64,000 nt of DNA from Catellatospora methionotrophica (GTDB lineage: Bacteria > Actinomycetota > Actinomycetes > Mycobacteriales > Micromonosporaceae). Positions 24,229-32,806 of the stretch are shown here, piece after piece; position 1 is the first letter of the stretch; each line of letters starts with the position of its first letter. The translations under genes were made by a program, and so were the position numbers. Under the pieces are notes generated by a model. It saw only the letters and a program-made list of their open reading frames with translations, did not search any database and was not told where the DNA came from. The stretch lies in contig NZ_JAAOTJ010000012.1 in the NCBI RefSeq assembly GCF_011297335.1, positions 62,001 through 126,000 on the forward strand. Direction: 5' to 3'.

Positions 24229-26901
24229 ATGCCAACTCTGCGCACAGTGCTCGCCACCACGGCGGCAGCGCTGACCCTCGCGCTGGTCGCCACCAGCGCG
24301 GCCGCCGCACCGGCGGGCCCACCGCCGCGCCCGGCGGCCGGGCCCGGCCCCGACACGAGCCTGGCCACCCACTCCTACACCTACGCCGACGCCGCACTCG
24401 GCCAGCCGCTGAAGGGGTTCGCCCCCTACCTCTTCCCCGGTGACAACCTGTCCACCAAGTACCCCGGCGGCCTGGTCTGGAGCTACTTCGCCCTCAACGA
24501 GGTGATGAAGGACCCCGCCAACTGCGCGAACATCGACTGGAGCGTGTTCGACAAGGCGCTCGACGAGGCGGCCGTCTGGAGCCGCCAGACCGCGTTCCGC
24601 TTCTACCTGGAGTATCCCGGCGGCAGCGGCACGCACCCCGGCAACGGCATCCCGCCGTGCCTGAACGGCAAGATGGCGCTGCGCAACAACGGGTTCTGGG
24701 GCACCATCAGCCCCGACTACGACGACCCGGACGTCATCAACGCGCTGGTCACCTTCATCAACGCGTTCGCGGCCCGCTACGACAAGGCGGGGCCGGGCGG
24801 CACCGCCGACCCGCGTATCGGGTTCATGTCGCTGGGCCTGGTCGGCCTGTGGGGCGAGTGGCACACCTGGCCGTACGACCGTGACCTGGCCGACGGCTAC
24901 CCGGACCTGATGCCGACCGACGCCACGATCCGCACCATCATCGGGGCGTACGACACGGCGTTCGACAACATCCAGCTGGAGGTCCGCTACCCCCTCGCGG
25001 GCACGGAGACCGCGAACATCGGTTTCCACGACGACTCCTGGCCGTACAAGGAGTTCCGCAACGGCGGGCAGCTCAAGAGCATGACCCTGCCGATGTCGAT
25101 GAACGGCTGGGAGGACGCGTTCCTGCAGCTCCAGCTCAACACCGGCACCGAGAACCGGTGGGTGACCCAGTCCATCGGCGGCGAGGCCCGGCCCGAGATC
25201 CAGGGCACCCTCTACGCGAACTGGCCGGGCGGGTCCGGGCAGGTCGACGACGTGCTCGCGGCGACCGAGCTCACCCACATCACCTGGATGATCAACCAGA
25301 CCGGCGCGGGCGGTTACAGCACCAGCGACCCGAAGGTCTCCGCCGGGGTCCGCAAGATGGGCTACAACCTGCACATCCCGCAGGCCAACTTCAACGCGAC
25401 CGCCGCGGGCAGCTTCAAGGTCGGCGTCACGATGCAGAACGACGGCGTCGCCCCGTTCTACTACCCGTGGACGGTGCAGCTCGGCCTGCGCAACAGCGCC
25501 GGCTCGGTGGTGAAGACCTGGGACACCAGCTGGGACCTGCGTACCGTGCAGCCGCTGAAGATCCGCGCGTTCCCGGACTGGAACGTGGGCGCCGACCCGA
25601 AGTACCTCGACTTCGGCCGCCCGGTGAACTTCTCCACGACCGTCAGCACGGCGGGCGTTCCCGCCGGTGCGTACAGCCTGGTCCTGAAGGTGCGCAACCC
25701 CCTGGAAGCGGTCACTGCCGACGTGCTGCGCGCCCGCCCGGCGGCCAGCCGGCTCACCGACTGGATCATCGACCAGTGGCGGCCGCGCCTGCCGCTGTCG
25801 TTCGCCAACAGCAACCAGGGCGCGGACGGCTGGGTCAACCTGGGCAACGTGTCGACGTCGGGCACCTGCACGGGTGACTGCACCGCCCCGTCGACCCCGT
25901 CCGGCCTGGCCGTGTCCGGGGTGACCAACACGGGCGTGTCGCTGTCGTGGTCGGCGTCCACCGACAACGTCGGTGTGACCGGCTACCAGGTGTTGCGCGA
26001 CGGGGTGCTCGCCGGTTCGCCGGCGGGGACCACGTTCACGGACTCCGGACGGTCGCCGGGGCAGACGTACCAGTACACGGTCCGAGCGGTCGACGCCGCC
26101 GGAAACGTGTCCAATTCGTCCGCATCGGTGTCCGCGACGACCACGGGCTGCGCGGGTGACTGCACTGCCCCGAGTTCACCTACCTTGTCCTCGCCGTCGA
26201 AGTCCGACACGAGCGTGTCGCTGTCCTGGACGGCGTCCACGGACAACGTGGGCGTGACCGGCTACGAGGTGTTCCGTGGCTCGACGCTGGTCGGCAGCCC
26301 GACGGGCACGTCGTACACCGACACCGGCCTGACCGCGTCGACGGCGTACAGCTACACCGTCAAGGCCCGGGACGCGGCCGGGAACCGGTCGGCGGCCAGC
26401 AACACCGTCGCCGTCACCACCAGCAGCGCACCGCAGCCGCCCACCGGCCTGGTCCTCGACAACTACGACGGCACCCCCGCATACCCGTCGGCGAACCAGA
26501 ACGACCTCGGCAAGTGGACCGGCGGCAACTGCTTCCTCGACGGCGGCGGCAACGGCGCGGTCACCGGCGGCGCGCTGAGCCTGCGCTACAACAACTGCGG
26601 CTGGTTCGGCTCCGACGTCGGCGTCGACCTCAGCCCGTACACCTACCTCGTCGTGCGGATCAAGGGCGCGGCCGGTGGCGAGCAGGCCCACTTCAACCTC
26701 GGGCTGGGCGGGTCGACGAAGGTCTTCGGCGACTTCACCCTCGACGGGGGAGCGCATCCGGTGATCACGACGGCGTACCAGGACATCAAGATCCCGATGG
26801 TCGCCAACGGCATCAACCGCAACAGCCCGTCCCAGCTCGCCATGGGCTTCTGGTACGGCGGCAACTCCACGGTCTCGATCGACCACATCTCGTTCCAGTA
26901 A
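24229..26901 (+). CDS. Secreted DUF4832-type protein with two FN3 and a C-terminal beta module
   Basis: 890 residues. Signal peptide to about residue 26, a PPPRPAAGPGP linker, a barrel-like domain (about 40-540) with GQPLKGFAPY, FRFYLEYPGG, GLVGLWGEWHTWPYD (Glu210), IGFHDDSW and IGGEARPEIQ. Then FN3 (545-642), FN3 (643-733) and a closing module of about 150 residues (737-890) beginning GLVLDNYDGTPAYPS and ending FWYGGNSTVSIDHISFQ, a galactose-binding-like sandwich by pattern. The tail is nearly identical to that of the next gene. Likely an exported glycan-active protein; specificity unknown. Confidence 0.8.
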   Translation: MPTLRTVLATTAAALTLALVATSAAAAPAGPPPRPAAGPGPDTSLATHSYTYADAALGQPLKGFAPYLFPGDNLSTKYPGGLVWSYFALNEVMKDPANCANIDWSVFDKALDEAAVWSRQTAFRFYLEYPGGSGTHPGNGIPPCLNGKMALRNNGFWGTISPDYDDPDVINALVTFINAFAARYDKAGPGGTADPRIGFMSLGLVGLWGEWHTWPYDRDLADGYPDLMPTDATIRTIIGAYDTAFDNIQLEVRYPLAGTETANIGFHDDSWPYKEFRNGGQLKSMTLPMSMNGWEDAFLQLQLNTGTENRWVTQSIGGEARPEIQGTLYANWPGGSGQVDDVLAATELTHITWMINQTGAGGYSTSDPKVSAGVRKMGYNLHIPQANFNATAAGSFKVGVTMQNDGVAPFYYPWTVQLGLRNSAGSVVKTWDTSWDLRTVQPLKIRAFPDWNVGADPKYLDFGRPVNFSTTVSTAGVPAGAYSLVLKVRNPLEAVTADVLRARPAASRLTDWIIDQWRPRLPLSFANSNQGADGWVNLGNVSTSGTCTGDCTAPSTPSGLAVSGVTNTGVSLSWSASTDNVGVTGYQVLRDGVLAGSPAGTTFTDSGRSPGQTYQYTVRAVDAAGNVSNSSASVSATTTGCAGDCTAPSSPTLSSPSKSDTSVSLSWTASTDNVGVTGYEVFRGSTLVGSPTGTSYTDTGLTASTAYSYTVKARDAAGNRSAASNTVAVTTSSAPQPPTGLVLDNYDGTPAYPSANQNDLGKWTGGNCFLDGGGNGAVTGGALSLRYNNCGWFGSDVGVDLSPYTYLVVRIKGAAGGEQAHFNLGLGGSTKVFGDFTLDGGAHPVITTAYQDIKIPMVANGINRNSPSQLAMGFWYGGNSTVSIDHISFQ

Positions 26902-26909
26902 CACAAGCC

Positions 26910-26946
26910 GGCCGCCTGGCAGGGCTCCCGACCCGGCCAGGCGGCC
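26910..26946 (+). terminator. 11-bp perfect stem-loop after third DUF4832 gene
   Basis: GGCCGCCTGGC and GCCAGGCGGCC pair across a 15-nt loop. It lies 8 bp after the stop and 29 bp before the next start codon. Confidence 0.6.
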
Positions 26947-26975
26947 TACCCTCCCGACGCACAGGAAGGCCATCC

Positions 26976-29492
26976 ATGCCCACCCGCAGTCTGCGGATGT
27001 TCACCGCGACAACGTTACTGGCCGCGCTCGCGGTCGTGACGGTCGGTGCCGCGCCCGCCCAGGCCGCCACCGTCACCTACCAGGCGGATCTGTCCACCGC
27101 GTTCGCCAACCCGGAACGCGGCTACCACAACCGCTACGAGATCATCAACGACCCGGCGGTCAACGACTACGTCAACGCCGCCACCATCCCCGGCTTCAAC
27201 CCCGACCTGCTCGACCGCACCTTCGCCCGCGCGAAGGCCAACGGCAACACCCTGGTGCACAGCTACGTTCACCTCGACAAGTACAAGACCCAGGCCCTGC
27301 CGCAGGCGCTGCTGGACAACCTGACCTCCGGCCTGGCCGCGGTCCGCACCGCGGGCATGAAGATCGTGCTCCGCCCGGCGTACACCTGGGACGGCTACGC
27401 CAGCGTCGCCGAATCCCAGATCCTCGCCCACATCGCCCAGCTCAACGCCGTGATCACCGCGAACGCCGACGTGGTGCTGCACCTGGAGACCGGCTACCTG
27501 GGGGCGTGGGGGGAGTGGCACACCGGCACCCTGACCAACCCGTCCTCGGCCGAGGAGGCCCCCGCCCGGTACCGCATCGTCAAGAAGATCGCCGACACCA
27601 CCCCGGCGAGCATCCCGCTGGCGATGCGCTACCCGATCTACATCAAGGAGATGATCGACCCGACCTCCTGCGTGGTGCCCGAGGGCTGCACGCTGACCCA
27701 GGCGCAGAAGGACCGGATCAGCTTCCACAACGACTGCTTCCTGGCCGACCTCAACGACATGGGGACCTACGACAACCCGTCGTGGATGGGCTGGTTCTAC
27801 ATCGAGCAGAAGAAGCAGTGGATGTACGACCTGGCCACCTCGACCGGGTTCAACAAGATGGTCGGCGGTGAGACCTGCGGCGCGGACGGCTACAACGACG
27901 CCGCCTGCGTCAACGCGCAGACCGAGATGAACAAGCTCAACTTCACCGAGATCAACGAGGACTACGCGGCGGTCAACACCGACAAGTGGAAGGCCGCCAA
28001 CCTCGCCGCGAGCGGCAACGACCCGGCCGAGACCTGCTTCACCCGCATCAAACGCAAGATGGGGTATCGGCTGAGGCTGCTCGACGCCACCTTCCCCACC
28101 ACGGTGGCCCCCGGCGGCAGCCTCGCCCTCACCGCGCACCTGTCCAACGACGGCTGGTCCGGCCTCGTCAAAGGCCGCACCGCGTACCTGGTGCTCGACA
28201 ACGGCACCAACCGCTACAACCTGCCCCTGAGCAGCGTCGACCCGCGCACCTGGCTGGCCGGCGCGAGCACCGTCACCGGCAGCGTCACCGTGCCCGGCGG
28301 CGCGGCGGCGGGCAGCTACAAGCTGGCCCTGTGGCTGCCGGACCCGGCCTCGGCGCTGCAGGCCCGCCCGGAGTACGCGATCCGGCTGGCGAACACCGGC
28401 ATCTGGGACGCGGCCAAGGGCTACAACGTGCTCGCCTCCTCGGTGACCGTCGGCTCCTGCACCGGCGACTGCACGGCCCCGTCGACCCCGTCGGGCCTGA
28501 CCGTGTCCGGGGTGACGAACACGAGCGTGTCGTTGTCCTGGACCGCGTCCACCGACAACGTCGGGGTCGCCGGCTACCAGGTGTTCCGTGGCGGTACGCA
28601 GGTCGGCACCCCGACCGGCACCACGTTCACCGACCCCGGCCGCTCACCGGGGCAGACCTACCAGTACGCGGTCCGCGCGGTCGACGCCGCGGGCAACGCC
28701 TCCGGCTCCTCGGCGACGGTGTCGGCGACCACGACCGGCTGCTCGGGCGACTGCACCCTGCCCAGCACCCCGACCCTGTCCTCGCCGTCGAAGTCCGACA
28801 CGAGCGTGTCGCTGTCCTGGACGGCGTCGACGGACAACGTGGGCGTCACCGGATACGAGGTGTTCCGCGGGTCGACGCTGGTCGGCAGCCCGACGGGCAC
28901 GTCGTACATCGACACCGGCCTGACCGCGTCGACGGCGTACAGCTACACCGTAAAGGCCCGGGACACGGCCGGAAACCGGTCGGCGGCCAGCAACACCGTC
29001 ACGGTCACCACCGACGCGACCCCGCCGCCGCCGACCGGGCTGGTGCTCGACAACTTCGACGGCACCCCCGCGTACCCTTCCGCGACGCAGAACGACCTCG
29101 GCAAGTGGACCGGGGCGAACTGCTTCCTCGACGGCGGCGGCTCCGGCGTCGTCACCGGCGGGGCGCTGAGCCTGCGCTACAACGCCTGCGGCTGGTTCGG
29201 CTCCGACGTCGGCGTGGACCTTAGCACCCGCACCTACCTCGTCGTACGCGTCAAGGGCGCGGCCGGAGGCGAGCAGAACCACTTCAACCTGGGCCTGGGC
29301 GGGTCGACGAAGCTGTTCGCCGACTTCACCCTCGACGGCGGCGCGCACCCGGTGATCACGACGTCCTACCAGGACATCAAGATCCCGATGGTCGCCAACG
29401 GCATCAACCGCAACAGTCCGTCCCAGCTCGCCATGGGCTTCTGGTACGGCGGCAACTCCACGGTCGTCATCGACCACATCTCGTTCCAGTAA
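26976..29492 (+). CDS. Secreted DUF4874/DUF4832 protein with two FN3 and a C-terminal beta module
   Basis: 838 residues from ATG 26976, after AGGAAGG. Signal peptide to about residue 28. The barrel is of a different branch from its three neighbours: FANPERGYHNRYEI (the N-P-E-R-G opening typical of DUF4874), LVHSYVHLDKY, LRPAYTWDG, and LETGYLGAWGEWHTG with Glu180 in the shared GEWH. The second half (about 340-490) is DUF4832-like. FN3 modules at 493-588 and 590-680 and the 685-838 tail closely match the preceding gene, so modules were exchanged between paralogues with different barrels. Confidence 0.8.
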   Translation: MPTRSLRMFTATTLLAALAVVTVGAAPAQAATVTYQADLSTAFANPERGYHNRYEIINDPAVNDYVNAATIPGFNPDLLDRTFARAKANGNTLVHSYVHLDKYKTQALPQALLDNLTSGLAAVRTAGMKIVLRPAYTWDGYASVAESQILAHIAQLNAVITANADVVLHLETGYLGAWGEWHTGTLTNPSSAEEAPARYRIVKKIADTTPASIPLAMRYPIYIKEMIDPTSCVVPEGCTLTQAQKDRISFHNDCFLADLNDMGTYDNPSWMGWFYIEQKKQWMYDLATSTGFNKMVGGETCGADGYNDAACVNAQTEMNKLNFTEINEDYAAVNTDKWKAANLAASGNDPAETCFTRIKRKMGYRLRLLDATFPTTVAPGGSLALTAHLSNDGWSGLVKGRTAYLVLDNGTNRYNLPLSSVDPRTWLAGASTVTGSVTVPGGAAAGSYKLALWLPDPASALQARPEYAIRLANTGIWDAAKGYNVLASSVTVGSCTGDCTAPSTPSGLTVSGVTNTSVSLSWTASTDNVGVAGYQVFRGGTQVGTPTGTTFTDPGRSPGQTYQYAVRAVDAAGNASGSSATVSATTTGCSGDCTLPSTPTLSSPSKSDTSVSLSWTASTDNVGVTGYEVFRGSTLVGSPTGTSYIDTGLTASTAYSYTVKARDTAGNRSAASNTVTVTTDATPPPPTGLVLDNFDGTPAYPSATQNDLGKWTGANCFLDGGGSGVVTGGALSLRYNACGWFGSDVGVDLSTRTYLVVRVKGAAGGEQNHFNLGLGGSTKLFADFTLDGGAHPVITTSYQDIKIPMVANGINRNSPSQLAMGFWYGGNSTVVIDHISFQ

Positions 29493-29498
29493 CCGACA

Positions 29499-29539
29499 CC
29501 ACCGGCCAGGCCTCCATCCACGTGGAGCCTGGCCGGTGG
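29499..29539 (+). terminator. 13-bp perfect stem-loop closing the DUF4832 array
   Basis: CCACCGGCCAGGC and GCCTGGCCGGTGG pair perfectly; the loop can fold further through TCCA/TGGA. This is the strongest end point of the array. Confidence 0.7.
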
Positions 29540-29597
29540 GCCGGGGACGTGGCACGATCGGGCCTCATGACGGGGCGTACGCACAGCCCGGATCGGC

Positions 29598-29771
29598 GTG
29601 GCCGTGGTGCTGCTGGCGGGGCAGGCCCTCGGCCCGCTGGCGGTCGACGCCTTGTCGTCCGAGCGCTTCGGCCGCGCCGCACTCACCTTCGCAGTGCTGG
29701 CGGTGGCGCTGGCGTTCCTGTCCGGCGGGTTCCGGGGCACAGGTCTCTGGCTACGGACCTCGCCCCGGTGA
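29598..29771 (+). CDS. Possible small membrane protein (57 codons), perhaps frameshifted
   Basis: From GTG 29598 the frame reads VAVVLLAGQALGPLAVDALS and then FGRAALTFAVLAVALAFLSG: two hydrophobic helices. An ATG at 29568 in another frame gives MTGRTHSPDRRG, which would join this frame after a one-base change near 29595, so the natural gene may be 67-68 codons with a frameshift or sequencing slip. No family recognised and no clear ribosome site. Low confidence. Confidence 0.3.
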   Translation: MAVVLLAGQALGPLAVDALSSERFGRAALTFAVLAVALAFLSGGFRGTGLWLRTSPR

Positions 29772-29792
29772 ACGCCCGACGGAGACGCCTGA

Positions 29793-30284
29793 CTATTCGG
29801 CGTTCGGTTCGACGGCGAACTTGTCACCGGGACGGGTGCTGTGGCGCAGCACCTCCTCGACGACGGCTTCGCGGGGCGGCCCGGTCTTGCCGTAAAGCCC
29901 GGCGGTCAGCAGGACAGAGCCCACGAGGAACGCGACGACGCAGGTGGACAGGTCGAGGCTGAGCTTGTTCGCCGATGTGGACAGCAGCGCGAGCGCCGCC
30001 AGTCCGCCGAGGATCAGCACTCCGCCGACGCCGAGGTGGACGATCATCGCGGCGTCACGGCCGATGATCGTCGCGGCGAGCGCGACCGCGCCGAGCACGG
30101 CGCACAGCCACGCCAGGGCGGGATTGACGCGCAGGCCGAGCATCCGGGTGTCGCTGTCGTCGAAGAAGCCCAGCCCGGCCGTGGCGATCACGCCGAGCAG
30201 GCCGAACGCCAGCAGGTACAGGCTGGACAAACCGGCCAGCAGTCGCCACAGGGGCCGCTTGCGATGATTGATGGGCAGATGCAT
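29793..30284 (-). CDS. DUF4383 family membrane protein
   Basis: 163 residues with four membrane helices (about 14-34, 54-72, 80-102, 112-131) and a charged C-terminal tail. The pattern RLLAGLSSLYLLAFGLLG, then LGLRVNPALAWLCAVLGAV, matches DUF4383, a common actinobacterial family of unknown role, often in stress-responsive loci. Convergent with the possible small gene at 29598. Confidence 0.75.
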   Translation of the reverse strand: MHLPINHRKRPLWRLLAGLSSLYLLAFGLLGVIATAGLGFFDDSDTRMLGLRVNPALAWLCAVLGAVALAATIIGRDAAMIVHLGVGGVLILGGLAALALLSTSANKLSLDLSTCVVAFLVGSVLLTAGLYGKTGPPREAVVEEVLRHSTRPGDKFAVEPNAE

Positions 30285-30349
30285 GGCATACAGGTGCCCA
30301 CCGGACTCTTGGCGAAACCGGACGGAGCCTCGCGCGATCCCGGCCCGCG

Positions 30350-30847
30350 TCAGCGGCAGTTGGGCGCGGGTCCGCAGCCGGTGCCGACGATCTCCGCCAG
30401 CGCCGCGCGGAACTGCTCACGGGATGCCGGTGCGAGGGGCGCAACCAGCTCCTGGAGCTCCGCGCCGACCTCGGCATGGAACGCGGAGGCGGCGTCCCGT
30501 CCGGCGTCGGTGAGGCTCACCTGCAGGGACCGCCGGTCGCCTGGCACGGCTGACCGGCGTGCCATGCCGCGCCGCTCGGCCCGGTCCATCAGGCCGGTCA
30601 TCGCCGCTTTCTCCACCCCCAGGCGCTGGGCCAGCTCGGCCATGCCCCGGGGGCCGGCGAGCAGGGTGCACAGGAGTTTCGCCTGCACCGGGGTGAGGTC
30701 GTGGCGCTCGGAGATACGCGCGTAGACGGCCTGGACCCTGGCGGTGAGCTGGATGAGCCCGGCGGCCAGGTCGAGCGTGCCGGGTGCGGCGAGATGAGGG
30801 CCGATGGCCGCGCGGGTGCCGGTCGCCACCGGTGCCGTCTCACTCAC
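30350..30847 (-). CDS. MarR-family transcriptional regulator
   Basis: 165 residues from GTG 30847. The frame stays open to 30883, but that form would place the divergent palindrome at 30873-30887 inside the coding region, so the shorter start is preferred. Winged helix: MAELAQRLGVEKAAMTGLMD, wing RSAVPGDRRSLQVSLT. Two cysteines near the C-terminus (residues 60 and 159 approximately) could allow redox sensing, but this is speculation. Divergent from the flavin reductase gene at 30958, which it likely represses. Confidence 0.85.
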   Translation of the reverse strand: MSETAPVATGTRAAIGPHLAAPGTLDLAAGLIQLTARVQAVYARISERHDLTPVQAKLLCTLLAGPRGMAELAQRLGVEKAAMTGLMDRAERRGMARRSAVPGDRRSLQVSLTDAGRDAASAFHAEVGAELQELVAPLAPASREQFRAALAEIVGTGCGPAPNCR

Positions 30848-30872
30848 GGCTCTACGGTACACGGTGGCGATA

Positions 30873-30887
30873 GTACGTGGCACGTAC
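30873..30887. promoter_or_regulatory. Perfect 15-bp palindrome between MarR and flavin reductase genes
   Basis: GTACGTGGCACGTAC is symmetric around its central G. TATGCT follows at 30890-30895 as a possible -10 for the rightward gene. It has the size and position of a MarR dimer site. Confidence 0.6.
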
Positions 30888-30957
30888 AGTATGCTACGTT
30901 GACTTTATCGGGCCGGTCGAGGTCTGCATGCGCACCGTTTCACCAGGGAGAACACTC

Positions 30958-31593
30958 ATGTCGAAGCTTCTGGTCATCGTCGGCAGCGTCCGCCCCAACC
31001 GGGCCGCGGATCTGGTCACCCCGTGGGTCGTGTCCCGCGCCCGCGAACACGGCGGCTTCGAGGTGGAGGTCGCGGACCTGCGCGACTGGCCACTGCCGAT
31101 CTTCGCCGAGCACATGGGATCCATCGGCGACATCAGCGACCCGACCTACTCCGACCCGGTCGTCCGCGCGTGGAACAAGAAGATCAAGGAGTCCGACGCG
31201 TTCCTCGTCGTCACCCCCGAGTACAACCACAGCATCCCCGGCGGCCTGAAGAACGCGATCGACAGCGTGTGGCTGTCGTTCGGCTTCCGCAACAAGCCCG
31301 TCGGCACGGTCGGCTACAGCAACGGCATCAGCGGCGCGATCCGGGCCATCGAGCACCTGGCGCACGTGTTCGTCGAGACCGAGACGGTCGCCCTGCGCAA
31401 CACTGTGGTGCTGCCGTTCGTCAACGCCGCCTTCGACGCGGCCGGTGCGCCGGTCAACCCGGCCGCCGACGTCAGCATGAAGATTATGCTAGACGATCTC
31501 GCCTGGTGGTCGCGCATCCTGGACCGGGCCCGTGCCGAGGGCGAGCTGATCCCCGGCCTCATGCGCGCCCGTGCCGCCATGGCCAAGGCCTGA
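30958..31593 (+). CDS. NADPH-dependent FMN reductase-like flavoprotein
   Basis: 211 residues with a flavodoxin-like fold: LLVIVGSVRPNR (FMN phosphate loop) at 4-15 and the family signature VVTPEYNHSIPGGLKNAID near 80-98. Such enzymes reduce FMN, quinones or azo compounds with NAD(P)H. AGGGAG lies 7 bp before ATG 30958. A divergent MarR gene and palindrome point to induction by a small electrophilic compound. C-terminal helices (about 160-211) are longer than in the shortest family members. Confidence 0.88.
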   Translation: MSKLLVIVGSVRPNRAADLVTPWVVSRAREHGGFEVEVADLRDWPLPIFAEHMGSIGDISDPTYSDPVVRAWNKKIKESDAFLVVTPEYNHSIPGGLKNAIDSVWLSFGFRNKPVGTVGYSNGISGAIRAIEHLAHVFVETETVALRNTVVLPFVNAAFDAAGAPVNPAADVSMKIMLDDLAWWSRILDRARAEGELIPGLMRARAAMAKA

Positions 31594-31616
31594 CCGCCAC
31601 AGCAGACGCAAAAGGA

Positions 31617-31652
31617 ACAGGCCCGGAGCCGTCGTGCGGCTTCCGGGCCTGT
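31617..31652. terminator. Bidirectional stem-loop between convergent genes (copy 1)
   Basis: ACAGGCCCGGAGCCG pairs with CGGCTTCCGGGCCTGT with a one-base bulge and a 5-nt loop. It serves both the flavin reductase gene and the convergent small gene. Confidence 0.7.
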
Positions 31653-31662
31653 CTGGTCGTGC

Positions 31663-31809
31663 TCATCGCGCCGTGTGGTCGCGCGCCTGGCGGCTCTTGC
31701 GCCCGTGGCGGTGCACCCTGCTGGCTACCCGCTCCTTCGCGGCCTCGTCGATGAGCTCTCGGTGATGCAGCTTCGCGAGATCGAAGTACATCTCGGGTGA
31801 TCCGAACAT
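31663..31809 (-). CDS. 48-residue conserved small protein, copy 1
   Basis: Starts at ATG 31809 with GAGGAG 7 bp upstream. The product begins MFGSPEMYFDLAKLHHRELI, is predicted as one long amphipathic helix with an HxHxR-rich basic tail (RVHRHGRKSRQ), and has no cysteine or membrane segment. No known family recognised. The second copy at 33293-33439 differs at only seven residues, all in the last 19. Conservation of start, ribosome site and frame through the duplication, with differences clustered at the 3' end, supports real coding. It is too short for routine gene finders to call reliably. Confidence 0.65.
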   Translation of the reverse strand: MFGSPEMYFDLAKLHHRELIDEAAKERVASRVHRHGRKSRQARDHTAR

Positions 31810-32012
31810 CGCAGACTCCTCAGTCCTTGACTTTCCCTCTTGCTGACGAGGTAAATACTCGTCCTTCCCGACCGCCGTTCCATCCGCAGCGACGGCGTAT
31901 CCTGCCTGCCCGAGACCTACCTAGACGGGTGTCCGGGACCGCCTAGGTATGCCTACGCGCGGTGACCGCGATCACCGACGGGACGGCGATACGTCCCTTT
32001 CGGAGTGATCCG
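31810..32012 (-). promoter_or_regulatory. Conserved upstream region of small gene, copy 1
   Basis: About 200 bp almost identical to 33440-33642. Contains CCTAGGCGGT and TCTAGGTAGGT half-repeats on the minus strand (around 31915-31955). No clear sigma-70 consensus; near-identity suggests conserved control of both small genes or recent gene conversion. Confidence 0.4.
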
Positions 32013-32022
32013 TTGAGGCCCG

Positions 32023-32775
32023 TCAGGGGCGGAAGCTGGCGCGGTACTGCGTCGGGGTGCGGCCGGTCAGGTCGCGGAAAGCGGTGTTGAACGCGGACAG
32101 CGAGGTGTAGCCGACGGCGTACGCGATCCGGGTCACCGGGGCGTCGCCGCCGGCGAGTTCCTCGACGGCGCGCAGCACCCGCATCCGGCGCAGCACCGCC
32201 TGCCAGGTCAGGCCGGTCTCCTGGGCGAACCGCCGGGCCAGCGAGCGCGGCGCGAGGCCGACCTCGGCCGCGATGTCCTCGAAGGTCACCTCGCCGCCGA
32301 GCAGCCGTTCGGTCGCCGCGAGAGCCCGGCGCAGCTCCGGCGATCGTCCGGCGGGCACGACGACCGGGCTCGGGCGTTCGGCCAGCCGCCAGGTCACGGC
32401 GGCGAGTGCGGCGAACATCGTCCTGGCGTACGCCGGAAGGGGCTCGTCGCTCTCGCCCCAGGCCGCGCACTCGCCGACCAGCGCGCGGGCCAGGGGATCG
32501 AGGTCGAACACCGTCAGCGGCGACGGCGGGGCGGCGGTGAACGCCGGGTCGAACAGCACCGATGCCGTGGTGACCGGCTGCGGGATGCTGACCTGGATCG
32601 GGCGGCCCGCCTCGATCAGGGCGGCCCGCGCCGGGGGCAGCAGCCACGCCTGGCCCTGCGCCTCCAGCCGCAGCGTGCCCGCGGAGGCGCAGAGCAGGTA
32701 GTGGCGGTCCACGCGCAGTTCACGGGCGGGCTCCGCAGGAAACGTGCGGACGAAGCTGTACGCCTCGCGGGTCAT
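32023..32775 (-). CDS. AraC-family transcriptional regulator
   Basis: 250 residues. N-terminal cupin-like ligand domain (about 15-130; HYLLCASAGTLRLEAQGQAW, then LPPARAALIEAG). Two C-terminal helix-turn-helix units: VTFEDIAAEVGLAPRSLARR and VTRIAYAVGYTSLSAFNTAF, ending FRDLTGRTPTQYRASF, the classic AraC finish. The gene lies between the two copies of the 397-bp repeat, 31 bp downstream of the ABM gene in the same direction, so it may be its co-transcribed regulator. Confidence 0.88.
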   Translation of the reverse strand: MTREAYSFVRTFPAEPARELRVDRHYLLCASAGTLRLEAQGQAWLLPPARAALIEAGRPIQVSIPQPVTTASVLFDPAFTAAPPSPLTVFDLDPLARALVGECAAWGESDEPLPAYARTMFAALAAVTWRLAERPSPVVVPAGRSPELRRALAATERLLGGEVTFEDIAAEVGLAPRSLARRFAQETGLTWQAVLRRMRVLRAVEELAGGDAPVTRIAYAVGYTSLSAFNTAFRDLTGRTPTQYRASFRP

Positions 32776-32806
32776 CGGCTGCCTCGCACGGACACATCGT
32801 AGGTGG

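Larger units (their letters stand above)
31616..32012. repeat. 397-bp direct repeat, copy 1
   Basis: Aligns without gaps to 33246-33642 (offset 1630). It holds a terminator stem, a 48-codon minus-strand gene and about 200 bp of upstream sequence. The upstream part and the first 30 codons are nearly identical; differences concentrate in the last third of the small gene and at the outer edges. Confidence 0.85.

Noticed and set aside
21400-29000. Regular repeats in the DUF4832 array as a CRISPR or tandem-repeat locus
   Set aside because: They are in-frame FN3 and sugar-binding modules of about 90-150 codons, not short spaced repeats.
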